A DNA stretch of 64,000 bases, taken from assembly GCA_001298545.1 (NCBI GenBank), contig LJCX01000023.1, positions 124,001 to 188,000 of the forward strand. The letters run 5' to 3'. This DNA is from Actinobacteria bacterium OV320 (GTDB lineage: Bacteria; Actinomycetota; Actinomycetes; Streptomycetales; Streptomycetaceae). Made by a program: the position numbers and the translations under genes. Shown here in pieces: positions 8,609 to 18,230 of the stretch (within the stretch, counting starts at the first letter, position 1; each line of letters begins with the position of its first letter). The notes under the pieces were generated by a model. It searched no databases and was not told where the DNA came from. It was given only the letters and a program-made list of their open reading frames with translations.

Positions 8609-10192
8609 GTGAACATGCGTAACCCGTGGCCAGTCCTGCCGATCGTGGCGGGACTGGCCTCCGGCCTGTTGACCGGCTGCGGCACCCAGAGCGGGGGCTC
8701 CGGGGGCGACGCCTCCTCCGTGGTCCTGGGGATGTCCGACGACGTTCTGGCCACCGACCCCGCCTCCGGCTACGACCCGGGCTCCTGGCTGTTGTTCAAC
8801 AACGTCTTCCAGTCACTGCTCAGCTTCCCCAAGGGCGGCACCGAACCCGAACCGGACGCGGCACGGGAATGCTCCTTCACGGACACGCGGACCCAGGTCT
8901 ACACGTGCACGCTGAAGGACGGCCTGAAGTTCAGCAACGGCGACGCGCTCACCTCCGAGGACGTCAAGTTCTCCTTCGACCGCATGCTGAAGATCGACGA
9001 CGCCGCCGGCCCGGCCATCATGTTCCCCATGCTCGACAAGGTCGAGACACCCGACGCCAAGACGGTCGTCTTCCGGCTCAAGGTCCCCGACGCCACCTTC
9101 CCCAGCAAGATCGCCTCGGGTGCCGGCTCCATCGTCGACCACGAGGAGTACGAGGCCGACAGCCTGCGCGAGGACGGCGCCGCCGTCGGCTCCGGCCCCT
9201 ACAAGCTGGACTCCTTCGGCGACGACGAGGCCGTCTTCTCGGTCAACGACAACTACCGGGGCAGCGCAGGCGAGGCCGACAACACCGGCGTCACCCTGAA
9301 GTTCTTCGGCGGCGACCAGACGGCCCTGAAGCAGGCGCTGCTCGGGAACGAGATCGACATCGCCTACCGGGGCCTCACCGCCGCCGACGTCTCCGACATC
9401 CAGCAGAGCACCGCCGACGGGGGCGCCGAGGTCGTCGAGGGCAGCAGCGCCGAGGTGCAGCACCTGGTCTTCAACATGGACGACCCGGTCGCCGGAAAGC
9501 TCGGCGTCCGCCAGGCCATCGCCCACCTGATCGACCGCGAATCCCTGATCAAGGACGTCTACGAGGGCACCGCCGACCCCCTCTACTCGATCATCCCGGC
9601 CGGTATCGCGGGCCACAACACCGCCTTCTTCGACCGCTACGGTGCCCGCCCCTCCCGGGCCGCGGCCGCCGCCGCGCTCGCCGACGAGGACATCACCGAC
9701 AAGGTGAAGCTCACCCTCTGGTCGACCCCGACCCGCTACGGCCCGGCCACCGACCAGGAACTGAAGGCGATCGCGGCCCAGCTGAACGCCAGCGGCCTGT
9801 TCGACGCCGACGTCCGCTCCGTCGCCTACGGCCAGTACGAGAAGGACGTCGCCGCCGGCAAGTACGGCGTCTACGTCAAGGGCTGGGTGCCCGACTACCC
9901 GGACGCCGACAACTTCACCTCGCCCTTCTTCGGCAAGGGCAACGTGCTGAGCAACAACTACGCCAACACCGCCATCACCGGCACGCTCATCCCGCGCACC
10001 GCCGCGCAGAGCGACCGCACCGCGACCGACACGGACTACGCCGAGCTCCAGGACATCGTCGCCGAGCAAGTACCCGTGCTGCCCCTGTGGCAGGCCAAGC
10101 AGTACGCGGTCGTCGGCGAGAACGTCTACGGCCTGGAGAACTGCCTGGACGCCTCCACGGTGTTCCGCTTCTGGGAACTCAGCAAGAGCTGA
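8609..10192 (+). CDS. ABC transporter substrate-binding lipoprotein, family 5 (paralogue)
   Basis: About 527 residues, clearly paralogous to the preceding product: LKDGLKFSNGDALTSEDVKFSFDRM aligns with the corresponding block upstream, and both end in a VPVLPLWQ(A/G)KQY block followed by a WEL tail. The signal peptide ends in LLTGC, a lipobox. The start may be GTG 8609, with AAGG six bases upstream, or ATG 8615. Like its neighbour it has no linked permease or ATPase gene. The pair probably arose by tandem duplication and may differ in ligand. A very long hairpin follows. Confidence 0.87.
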   Translation: MNMRNPWPVLPIVAGLASGLLTGCGTQSGGSGGDASSVVLGMSDDVLATDPASGYDPGSWLLFNNVFQSLLSFPKGGTEPEPDAARECSFTDTRTQVYTCTLKDGLKFSNGDALTSEDVKFSFDRMLKIDDAAGPAIMFPMLDKVETPDAKTVVFRLKVPDATFPSKIASGAGSIVDHEEYEADSLREDGAAVGSGPYKLDSFGDDEAVFSVNDNYRGSAGEADNTGVTLKFFGGDQTALKQALLGNEIDIAYRGLTAADVSDIQQSTADGGAEVVEGSSAEVQHLVFNMDDPVAGKLGVRQAIAHLIDRESLIKDVYEGTADPLYSIIPAGIAGHNTAFFDRYGARPSRAAAAAALADEDITDKVKLTLWSTPTRYGPATDQELKAIAAQLNASGLFDADVRSVAYGQYEKDVAAGKYGVYVKGWVPDYPDADNFTSPFFGKGNVLSNNYANTAITGTLIPRTAAQSDRTATDTDYAELQDIVAEQVPVLPLWQAKQYAVVGENVYGLENCLDASTVFRFWELSKS

Positions 10193-10199
10193 CGACCCG

Positions 10200-10262
10200 A
10201 CAGTCATACGCGGGAAGGCGCCCCCCCGGCCGGGGGGGGGGCGCCTTCCCGCGTATGACTGT
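10200..10262. terminator. Very long bidirectional hairpin terminator
   Basis: The arm beginning ACAGTCATACGCGGGAAGG continues through a C-run and is mirrored exactly after a short GGCCGG-type loop, giving a stem of about 28 bp. It sits between the converging binding-protein and response-regulator genes and can serve both strands. The C and G runs (7 and 9-10 bases) are places where base calls could be off by one. Confidence 0.85.
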
Positions 10263-10272
10263 CCGTCCGGTG

Positions 10273-10944
10273 CTACTGCGCGCCGGGACGCACCAGACCG
10301 CTCTCGTACGCGTACACCGCGGCCTGCACCCGGTCGCGCAACCCCAGTTTGTTCAGCACGTGACCCACGTGCGTCTTCACGGTGGTCTCGCTGACGAAGA
10401 GGTCGGCCGCGATCTCGGCGTTCGACAGCCCGCGCGCCACCAGCTTCAGCACCTCCACCTCACGGTCGGTGAGCGTGTGCAGCGTGTCCGGCACCGGCTC
10501 GTCGCCGGAGGGCAGATGCGTGGCGTACTTGTCGAGCAGCCGACGCGTGATGCTCGGCGCCAGCATGGCCTCACCCGAGGCCACCACCCGGATCGCCTGG
10601 ACCAGTTCATTGGCGGGCGCGTCCTTCAACAGGAACCCGCTCGCCCCGGCCCGCAGCGCCTCCACCACGTACTCGTCGAGGTCGAAGGTGGTCAGCACCA
10701 GCACCTTCGCCGGCCCGTCCCGCCCCGGCCCGGTGATCTGCCGGGTCGCCTCCACCCCGTCCATCCGCGGCATGCGGATGTCCATCAGCACCACATCGGG
10801 CTGCAACGCACGCACCTGGTCGAGAGCCTGGAGGCCGTCTCCGGCCTCGCCGACGACCGCGAGATCCTGCTCGGCCTCCAGGATCATCCGAAAGCCGGTA
10901 CGCAGCAGCGGCTGGTCATCGACCAGTAGGACGCGGATGGCCAC
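10273..10944 (-). CDS. NarL/LuxR-type response regulator, orphan
   Basis: A 223-residue two-component regulator. The receiver domain (about 1-120) has the acidic pair Asp9-Asp10, phospho-acceptor Asp55 in VVLMDIRMPRMDG, a threonine in VLTTFD and a lysine in FLLKDAP. A LuxR helix-turn-helix follows at about 155-215 (LTDREVEVLKLVARGLSNAEIA, then ETTVKTHVGHVLNKLGL). The GTG at 10944 has AAGGAG at good distance. No histidine kinase is adjacent, so the partner is encoded elsewhere or it acts without one. It starts 14 bases after the RecB-like gene on the same strand, suggesting one transcript. Confidence 0.92.
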   Translation of the reverse strand: MAIRVLLVDDQPLLRTGFRMILEAEQDLAVVGEAGDGLQALDQVRALQPDVVLMDIRMPRMDGVEATRQITGPGRDGPAKVLVLTTFDLDEYVVEALRAGASGFLLKDAPANELVQAIRVVASGEAMLAPSITRRLLDKYATHLPSGDEPVPDTLHTLTDREVEVLKLVARGLSNAEIAADLFVSETTVKTHVGHVLNKLGLRDRVQAAVYAYESGLVRPGAQ

Positions 10945-10958
10945 GTATGTCTCCTTCT

Positions 10959-11975
<1,017 letters not shown>

Positions 11976-12161
11976 GCCTCCAGACCTTACGGCCCACCAC
12001 TGACAGTCACCCAGCCCGTGCACCCGGCTCGTCCCGAAGACCGGCGACGACCGGGGAAACGCGGGGGGTGCCGGGGCGGAACACGTCACGACCGCCGCAT
12101 ACCATCGGTCCGAGACCCTCCCGCCCTGTACGAGCGGGAGACGCTTCGACGAGGGGACACC

Positions 12162-13829
12162 GTGGTGGAAAGCGGCGGGACCGGGCGACCGCGGCCGGAC
12201 AACGAACAGTCGGCCGAGCACCCCGCGACACCTGCGTCCCCGGCCACCGACCTCGCGCGGACCCCTGACCCCGGCACCCCCGACGCAACACCCGCGCCGA
12301 CCACGTCCGAGGCACCCGAGCCGAGCGAGGGCACGCCCGCCGAAGCCGCGGCCGACCCGGGGGACGTTCCACAGGAGCCCCGGACACCCGGCGACGACCA
12401 CCACACGGCCGGTGCGAACGGGGACAGCAGGAGCGAAACCGGGAGCGGGACCGGAACCGAGAGCGGGACCGAGACCGGGTCAGGAACCGAGACAGGGACC
12501 GGGACAGGGGCCGAGGCTGGGGCCAGGCCCGAGACCGGAACCGAGGCTGAAGCCAGGCCCGAGACCGAGACCGGGACAGGGACCCGCACCGGGGCCGAGG
12601 CCGGGCAACCGACACCTCTCGCCCCCGCCCCCGTTCCGACCCTCCCCAAGGGCCCTCCGCCCCAGCGTCCCCCGGAGCAGCCGCGCGGCGGCCTCCTCAT
12701 GGGCCGCCCCTTCGGCGTCCCCGTCTACGTCGCGCCCAGCTGGTTCCTCGTCGCCGCCCTCATCACGTGGGTGTTCGGCAACCAGCTCGACCGCGTACTC
12801 CCCGAACTCGGCGCCCTCCGCTACCTCGTCTCCCTCTTCTTCGCGGTCGCCTTCTACGCCTCCGTACTCATCCACGAACTCGCCCACACCATCGCGGCCC
12901 TCCGCTTCAAGCTCCCGGTCCGCCGCATCCAGCTCCAGTTCTTCGGCGGCGTCTCCGAGATCGAGAAAGAGGCAGAGACCCCCGGCCGGGAGTTCTGGCT
13001 CGCCTTCGTCGGCCCGCTGCTCTCCCTGGTCCTCGCCGGCGTCTTCTACCTCGCCATGCAGCCCGTGGAGCCCGGCACCGTCCCGGGCGTCCTGCTGGCC
13101 GGGCTGATGATCTCCAATCTCATCGTGGCGATCTTCAACCTGCTGCCCGGTCTCCCGCTCGACGGCGGCCGCATGCTCCGCGCCGTCGTCTGGAAGCTCA
13201 CCGGCAAGCCCATGAACGGCACCATCGCCGCCGCCTGGGTCGGCCGCGCCCTCGCCGTCTCCGTCCTCATCGGCCTTCCCCTGCTCACCCAGTCCGGCGC
13301 CCTGGGCTCCAGCGCCGAGGACAGCGTCGGCGTGGACACCGTCACGGACGCCCTCCTCGCGGCCATCCTCGCCGCGATCATCTGGACCGGCGCCGGCAAC
13401 AGCCTGCGCATGGCCCGCCTGCGCGAACACCTCCCCGAGCTGCGCGCCCGCACCCTCACCCGGCGGGCCGTGCCCGTCGAGACCCACACCCCCCTTTCCG
13501 AGGCCCTGCGCCGCGCCAACGACGCGGGCGCCCGCGCGCTCGTCGTCGTCGACGCCCACGGCGAACCTCTCTCCCTCGTCCGTGAGGCCGCCATCGTCGG
13601 GGTGCCCGAGCACCGCCGCCCCTGGGTCGCCGTCAGCGGCCTCGCCCAGGACCTCACCGACGGCATGCGCGTCTCCGCCGAGCTGGCCGGCGAGGACCTC
13701 CTCGACGTCCTGCGCGCGACCCCCGCCACCGAGTACCTCGTGGTCGAGGAGACCGGCGAGATCTTCGGCGTCCTGTCCGCCGCCGACGTCGAGCGCGCCT
13801 TCGTCAAGGCCATGGCCAGGCCCTCCTAG
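12162..13829 (+). CDS. Site-2-protease family membrane metalloprotease (M50) with CBS domains
   Basis: An intramembrane zinc protease. The active site HELAH is at about residues 238-242 in a membrane helix, and the second motif LPGLPLDGGRM places the third zinc ligand at Asp334; several hydrophobic segments lie between about 190 and 420. A C-terminal CBS-domain pair (about 440-555; VPVETHTPLSEALRRAN, EYLVVEETGEIFGVLSAADV) could sense nucleotides. The N-terminal 180 residues are unusual: a hydrophilic Thr/Glu/Gly region with many short repeats such as ETGSGTGTESG. GTG 12162 or 12165, after GAGGGG, is the likely start. The gene lies 52 bases upstream of trmI. Confidence 0.88.
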   Translation: MVESGGTGRPRPDNEQSAEHPATPASPATDLARTPDPGTPDATPAPTTSEAPEPSEGTPAEAAADPGDVPQEPRTPGDDHHTAGANGDSRSETGSGTGTESGTETGSGTETGTGTGAEAGARPETGTEAEARPETETGTGTRTGAEAGQPTPLAPAPVPTLPKGPPPQRPPEQPRGGLLMGRPFGVPVYVAPSWFLVAALITWVFGNQLDRVLPELGALRYLVSLFFAVAFYASVLIHELAHTIAALRFKLPVRRIQLQFFGGVSEIEKEAETPGREFWLAFVGPLLSLVLAGVFYLAMQPVEPGTVPGVLLAGLMISNLIVAIFNLLPGLPLDGGRMLRAVVWKLTGKPMNGTIAAAWVGRALAVSVLIGLPLLTQSGALGSSAEDSVGVDTVTDALLAAILAAIIWTGAGNSLRMARLREHLPELRARTLTRRAVPVETHTPLSEALRRANDAGARALVVVDAHGEPLSLVREAAIVGVPEHRRPWVAVSGLAQDLTDGMRVSAELAGEDLLDVLRATPATEYLVVEETGEIFGVLSAADVERAFVKAMARPS

Positions 13830-13869
13830 CCGGGCCGTCCCCGTGGTCGGCGGCCCCGGCAAACCCCGG

Positions 13870-13875
13870 TAGGCT
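13870..13875 (+). promoter_or_regulatory. -10 element for a leaderless trmI transcript
   Basis: TAGGCT ends six bases before the trmI ATG, and no ribosome site precedes that ATG. This is the arrangement of actinobacterial leaderless mRNAs, with transcription starting at the A of ATG. Confidence 0.55.
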
Positions 13876-13881
13876 GTTCAC

Positions 13882-14784
13882 ATGTCCGAACCGACCGGTG
13901 CCGCCCGCAGGCGCGGGCCCTTCAAGGTCGGGGACCAGGTTCAGCTGACCGACCCCAAGGGCCGCCACTACACGTTCACGCTCGAGGCCGGGAAGAACTT
14001 CCACACCCACAAGGGTTCCTTCCCGCACGACGAGCTGATCGGTGCTCCCGAGGGCAGCGTTGTCCGCACCACCGGGAACGTCGCCTACCTCGCGCTGCGC
14101 CCCCTGCTCCCCGACTACGTACTGTCCATGCCCCGCGGGGCAGCTGTCGTCTACCCGAAGGACGCGGGGCAGATCCTCGCCTTCGCCGACATCTTCCCCG
14201 GCGCCCGCGTCGTCGAAGCCGGCGTCGGCTCCGGCTCGCTCAGCAGCTTCCTGCTGCGCGCCATCGGCGACCAGGGCATGCTGCACAGCTACGAGCGCCG
14301 CGAGGACTTCGCCGAGATCGCCCAGCAGAACGTGGAGCGCTACTTCGGCGGTCCGCACCCCGCCTGGCAGCTCACCGTCGGCGACCTCCAGGACAACCTG
14401 TCCGACACCGACGTCGACCGCGTCATCCTCGACATGCTGGCCCCCTGGGAGTGCCTGGAGGCCGTCTCCAAGGCGCTCGTGCCCGGCGGCATCCTGTGCT
14501 GCTACGTGGCCACCACCACCCAGCTCGCCCGCACCGTCGAGTCCATCCGCGAGATCGGCTCCTTCAACGAGCCGACCTCCTGGGAGTCGATGATCCGCAA
14601 CTGGCACGTGGAGGGCCTGGCGGTCCGCCCGGACCACCGGATGATCGGCCACACCGGCTTCCTGCTCACCGCCCGTCGCCTCGCCGACGGCGTCGAGCCG
14701 CCGATGCGCCGCCGCCGCCCGGCCAAGGGCGCCTACGGCGAGGACTACACCGGTCCCAATGCCGACGGAGGCAGCGGCCGCTGA
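13882..14784 (+). CDS. trmI: tRNA (adenine-58-N1)-methyltransferase
   Basis: Methylates N1 of adenine 58 in the T-loop of tRNAs using S-adenosylmethionine. The 300-residue protein has an N-terminal beta-barrel (about 1-85; GPFKVGDQVQLTDPKGRHYTFTLE split over two strands) and a Rossmann methyltransferase core with VVEAGVGSGSLSSFLL (motif I), LHSYERREDF (motif II) and VILDMLAPWECL (motif IV, DMxxPW). Length and motifs match actinobacterial TrmI. In many actinobacteria this gene lies immediately upstream of the proteasome locus, as here. Confidence 0.95.
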   Translation: MSEPTGAARRRGPFKVGDQVQLTDPKGRHYTFTLEAGKNFHTHKGSFPHDELIGAPEGSVVRTTGNVAYLALRPLLPDYVLSMPRGAAVVYPKDAGQILAFADIFPGARVVEAGVGSGSLSSFLLRAIGDQGMLHSYERREDFAEIAQQNVERYFGGPHPAWQLTVGDLQDNLSDTDVDRVILDMLAPWECLEAVSKALVPGGILCCYVATTTQLARTVESIREIGSFNEPTSWESMIRNWHVEGLAVRPDHRMIGHTGFLLTARRLADGVEPPMRRRRPAKGAYGEDYTGPNADGGSGR

Positions 14785-14805
14785 CGCCGCCCCAGCACAG
14801 CGTTC

Positions 14806-14869
14806 AACGACAGGGCGCCGTGGCGGAGTTCCCGGACCATCCGGAACTCCGCCACGGCGCCCTGTCGTT
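14806..14869. terminator. Long hairpin after trmI
   Basis: Arms of 27 nt (14806-14832 and 14843-14869), perfect complements beginning AACGACAGGGCGCCG, enclose a 10-nt loop. A T-rich tail is absent, as is usual in Streptomyces. Confidence 0.8.
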
Positions 14870-15046
14870 GGCGTCGACCGGAACCCGGCCCGGCACCCGT
14901 CGACACGGCTCGGCACCGAGGGGCGACGCGGCCGATATCCACGTCCGATATCCCGGACCCCGCCGTTCCCCCACCCTGTGACGTGTGGCACGATGCTGGC
15001 CAATCCCCCAGCCCCACCGGCACAGCCACCACAGGAGACACTGCCA

Positions 15047-15625
15047 GTGCAGCAATCCGCCCTCCCGGAACTGGCACACACCCACACCCGGCCGATCCAC
15101 TGGGTCGCGACCGCCGCCGCGCTCGCCGGCGTCGTCGCCCTCTCCTCGCTTCTGCAGCCCAAACCCGCGACAGCCGCCCAGGCCGCGGGCCCGGAAGCCA
15201 GGCCCGCCCCGGTCACCACCGCGGCCCCCGCCACCACCGGTGTCGACTTCCCCCTCGAATGCGGCCCCGTGCAGGCCCTCGTGGTCAAGAAGGCCAGCGG
15301 CGACCTCGACGGCGACGGCGTCCCGGAGACCGTTGCCGTGGTGCACTGCGACGCCCCGATGGGAACCCCGCCCGACGGCGTCTACGTCCTCACCCAGGGT
15401 GCGGACAGCACACACGCGCGCGTGGTCGCGACCCTCGTCGACCCGAAGGCCCGCAACACCGTCACGAGCCTCTCCGTCACCGACGGAGCCGTCCTCGCCA
15501 CGCTCCTCGGCTACTCCACGGCCGACGTACCCAGTTGCTGCCCCGACCTGAAGGACAGCGCCAAGTGGCAGTGGAAGGACGACAGGTTCATCCGCTCGAC
15601 ACCCGCGGGTGCCCACAGCGTCTGA
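15047..15625 (+). CDS. Exported or membrane-anchored protein of unknown function
   Basis: A 192-residue protein. Residues about 18-45 form a single hydrophobic segment (WVATAAALAGVVALSSLL) ending near a TAAQA site that could be a signal-peptidase cut. A Pro/Ala/Thr linker follows, then a folded domain with LDGDGVPETVAVVHCD, resembling an Asp-rich calcium-binding or FG-GAP-like turn, and cysteines in LECGP, VHCD and SCCPD. The start is GTG 15047 because AGGAG lies nine bases upstream; ATG 14993 is possible. It is conserved next to the proteasome locus in related genomes as far as I recall, but no function is known to me. Confidence 0.75.
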   Translation: MQQSALPELAHTHTRPIHWVATAAALAGVVALSSLLQPKPATAAQAAGPEARPAPVTTAAPATTGVDFPLECGPVQALVVKKASGDLDGDGVPETVAVVHCDAPMGTPPDGVYVLTQGADSTHARVVATLVDPKARNTVTSLSVTDGAVLATLLGYSTADVPSCCPDLKDSAKWQWKDDRFIRSTPAGAHSV

Positions 15626-15681
15626 TCCGGACCATCGCCCTGTGAGAAATCAGACAGGCGTCACCATGCGCGGCCGTCGCG

Positions 15682-15987
15682 TCACTCCGCGTCCGGACCG
15701 TAGATCTCGACACTGTCCGAAACGCGTCGCACATGAATGCAGTCGCCCGGACACTCCCGCGCCGAGTCCACCACGTCCGTCAACAGCGGCAACGGCACCG
15801 GGGTCGTCGCCCCCTTGGCCTGGAGCAGCTCGTCGTCGGCGCCCTTGACATAGGCCAGGCCGTCGATGTCCAGCTCGAACACCTCGGGCGCGTACTGGGC
15901 GCAGATCCCGTCGCCGGTACAGAGATCCTGGTCGATCCAGACCTCCAGGTCTTCGCTGCCGACACCGGCCTCCTGCTGCACGCCCAT
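15682..15987 (-). CDS. Single-cluster ferredoxin with Asp in the cluster motif
   Basis: A 101-residue acidic electron carrier of the short bacterial ferredoxin type. The cluster motif is DLCTGDGICAQYAPEVFEL (C-x2-D-x2-C) with the distal cysteines in ECPGDCIHV. Asp replaces the second cysteine of the usual C-x2-C-x2-C motif, as in proteins that hold a 3Fe-4S cluster or a 4Fe-4S cluster with an Asp ligand. AGGAG precedes the ATG at 15987. It is divergent from arc, sharing the 243-base promoter region. Its redox partner is unknown; the P450 about 31 kb away is not linked closely enough to infer pairing. Confidence 0.9.
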   Translation of the reverse strand: MGVQQEAGVGSEDLEVWIDQDLCTGDGICAQYAPEVFELDIDGLAYVKGADDELLQAKGATTPVPLPLLTDVVDSARECPGDCIHVRRVSDSVEIYGPDAE

Positions 15988-16186
15988 ATCTCCTGCCGTT
16001 TACTGTCGAGCCGCAAGGGAACCATGCAGGCTCTGACGGGTGTTGAACACTTCGACCCTACCCTCGGCGGCTTCCGGACCGTGTTCGGTGGGTATTCCCC
16101 TGGCGTGAGGGAGAGCGCAAGGGTGAAGATCGGACACACCCCGACAGTCTTTGTGATCTAGGGGTTTCAATCGACACCCACCCAGG

Positions 16187-16192
16187 TAGGGT
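16187..16192 (+). promoter_or_regulatory. Candidate -10 hexamer of the arc promoter
   Basis: TAGGGT lies 38 bases before the arc start. The same hexamer is upstream of pup (19856-19861) and of the cupin regulator (60479-60484). No convincing -35 was found. Confidence 0.4.
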
Positions 16193-16230
16193 CTGGAAGC
16201 GTCCAGCTCCCCTTGGAGGAGGTGAGGACC

Positions 16231-17997
16231 GTGGCAGCCCACGACGACGACATGAACCGCGGCATCCGCCCGGGACGAGGGTCCGACGACCCGTCCGGGC
16301 AGATTGCCTACCTTGAGCAGGAGATCGCCGTCCTGCGACGCAAGCTCGCCGACTCTCCGCGGCACACGAGGATTCTCGAAGAGCGGATCGTCGAGCTACA
16401 GACAAACCTGGCCGGCGTGTCCGCCCAGAACGAGCGACTCGCGAACACACTCCGTGAGGCCCGCGACCAGATCGTGGCCCTCAAGGAGGAAGTCGACCGG
16501 CTCGCCCAGCCGCCGGCCGGCTTCGGCGTCTTCCTCACGGCGAACGAGGACGGCACGGCCGACATCTTCACCGGGGGCCGCAAACTCCGGGTGAACGTCA
16601 GCCCCAGCGTCGAGCTCGAAGAGCTACGGCGCGGCCAGGAAGTGATGCTCAACGAAGCGCTCAACGTGGTCGAGGCCATGGAGTACGAGAGCGTCGGCGA
16701 CATCGTCACCCTCAAGGAGATCCTCGAGGACGGCGTACGCGCCCTCGTGCAGGGGCACACCGACGAGGAACGAGTGGTCCGGCTCGCCGAGCCGCTCCTC
16801 GACGTCGTCATCCGCCCCGGCGACGCCCTCCTGCTCGAACCCCGCTCCGGCTACGTCTACGAGGTCGTTCCCAAGAGCGAGGTCGAGGAACTCGTCCTGG
16901 AAGAGGTTCCGGACATCGGCTACGAGCAGATCGGTGGCCTCGGCGGACAGATCGAGATGATCCGTGACGCCGTCGAGCTCCCGTACCTCTACCCCGACCT
17001 CTTCAAGGAGCACGAGCTGCGGCCGCCCAAGGGCGTCCTGCTCTACGGACCTCCCGGATGCGGTAAGACGCTCATCGCCAAGGCCGTCGCCAACTCGCTG
17101 GCCAAGAAGGTCGCCGAGGTCACCGGTCAGGCCACCGGCAAGAGCTTCTTCCTCAACATCAAGGGTCCCGAGCTCCTCAACAAGTACGTCGGTGAGACCG
17201 AGCGGCAGATCCGCCTCGTCTTCCAGCGTGCGAGGGAGAAGGCCTCCGAGGGCACCCCCGTCATCGTCTTCTTCGACGAGATGGAGTCCCTCTTCCGCAC
17301 CCGGGGATCCGGCGTCAGCTCGGACGTGGAGAACACCATCGTTCCGCAGCTCCTCGCGGAGATCGACGGTGTCGAAGGCCTGCAGAACGTGGTCGTCATC
17401 GGTGCCTCCAACCGCGAGGACATGATCGACCCCGCGATCCTGCGCCCCGGCCGCCTCGACGTGAAGATCAAGATCGAGCGTCCGGACGCCGAAGCGGCCA
17501 AGGACATCTTCCAGAAGTACCTCACCGAACGCCTGCCCCTGCACGCCGAGGACGTGGGCGAACACGGCGGCGACAGGACCACCACCGTCCAGAGCATGAT
17601 CCAGACGGCCGTGGAACACATGTACGCCGAATCCGAGGAAAACCGCTTCCTGGAAGTCACCTACGCCAACGGCGACAAGGAAGTCCTCTACTTCAAGGAC
17701 TTCAACTCCGGCGCGATGATCGAGAACATCGTCGGCCGTGCCAAGAAAATGGCCATCAAGGACTTCCTCGACCACAACCAGAAGGGCCTTCGGGTCTCCC
17801 ACCTCCTCCAGGCGTGCGTGGACGAGTTCAAGGAGAACGAGGACCTGCCGAACACCACCAACCCCGACGACTGGGCCCGGATCTCCGGAAAGAAGGGCGA
17901 ACGGATCGTGTACATCCGTACCCTGATCACCGGAAAGCAGGGCGCGGACACCGGGCGCTCCATCGACACGGTGGCGAACACCGGACAGTACCTGTAA
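16231..17997 (+). CDS. arc: Proteasome-associated AAA ATPase (Mpa/ARC)
   Basis: Hexameric unfoldase that binds pupylated proteins and threads them into the 20S proteasome. The 588 residues comprise an N-terminal coiled coil (about 25-95; [15 protein letters not shown]) that binds Pup, tandem OB folds (about 95-235), and one AAA domain. Walker A is GPPGCGKT with Lys279, Walker B is [10 protein letters not shown] with Asp349-Glu350, and RPGRLD is in the arginine-finger region. The C terminus ends GQYL; a penultimate Tyr is the known gate-opening anchor for the proteasome. GTG 16231 follows a purine-rich GAGGAGGTGAGG. dop and pup follow on the same strand. Confidence 0.97.
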   Translation: MAAHDDDMNRGIRPGRGSDDPSGQIAYLEQEIAVLRRKLADSPRHTRILEERIVELQTNLAGVSAQNERLANTLREARDQIVALKEEVDRLAQPPAGFGVFLTANEDGTADIFTGGRKLRVNVSPSVELEELRRGQEVMLNEALNVVEAMEYESVGDIVTLKEILEDGVRALVQGHTDEERVVRLAEPLLDVVIRPGDALLLEPRSGYVYEVVPKSEVEELVLEEVPDIGYEQIGGLGGQIEMIRDAVELPYLYPDLFKEHELRPPKGVLLYGPPGCGKTLIAKAVANSLAKKVAEVTGQATGKSFFLNIKGPELLNKYVGETERQIRLVFQRAREKASEGTPVIVFFDEMESLFRTRGSGVSSDVENTIVPQLLAEIDGVEGLQNVVVIGASNREDMIDPAILRPGRLDVKIKIERPDAEAAKDIFQKYLTERLPLHAEDVGEHGGDRTTTVQSMIQTAVEHMYAESEENRFLEVTYANGDKEVLYFKDFNSGAMIENIVGRAKKMAIKDFLDHNQKGLRVSHLLQACVDEFKENEDLPNTTNPDDWARISGKKGERIVYIRTLITGKQGADTGRSIDTVANTGQYL

Positions 17998-18005
17998 ACA
18001 CAGGG

Positions 18006-18040
18006 CGGCTGCGGGTGCCCACCACGGGTACCCGCAGCCG
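18006..18040 (+). terminator. Hairpin after arc
   Basis: CGGCTGCGGGTGCCC and its near-perfect complement (one G:T pair) with a 5-nt loop, 9 bases after the arc stop. It suggests that arc and dop can be expressed separately. Confidence 0.75.
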
Positions 18041-18230
18041 ACTGCTTTCCGGGCCACGGCTGGAGCAAGGCAATGACGCAAATGATCTCCCCACCAGCGC
18101 GGAGGCGTTCTAGGCTCTTCCGTACCGCCGGGTCGCGCAGTGCGGGGACGGGCACCGCACACGCGCCGGAGCACCACCGGTATCTGAGCGGCGCCCACGA
18201 CCGAGGGTGCCGCCGGGCAAGGAGGGCCGC

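Noticed and set aside
12420..12620. CRISPR-like or satellite repeat
   Set aside because: The repeats are short, irregular and in frame with the protease coding sequence.
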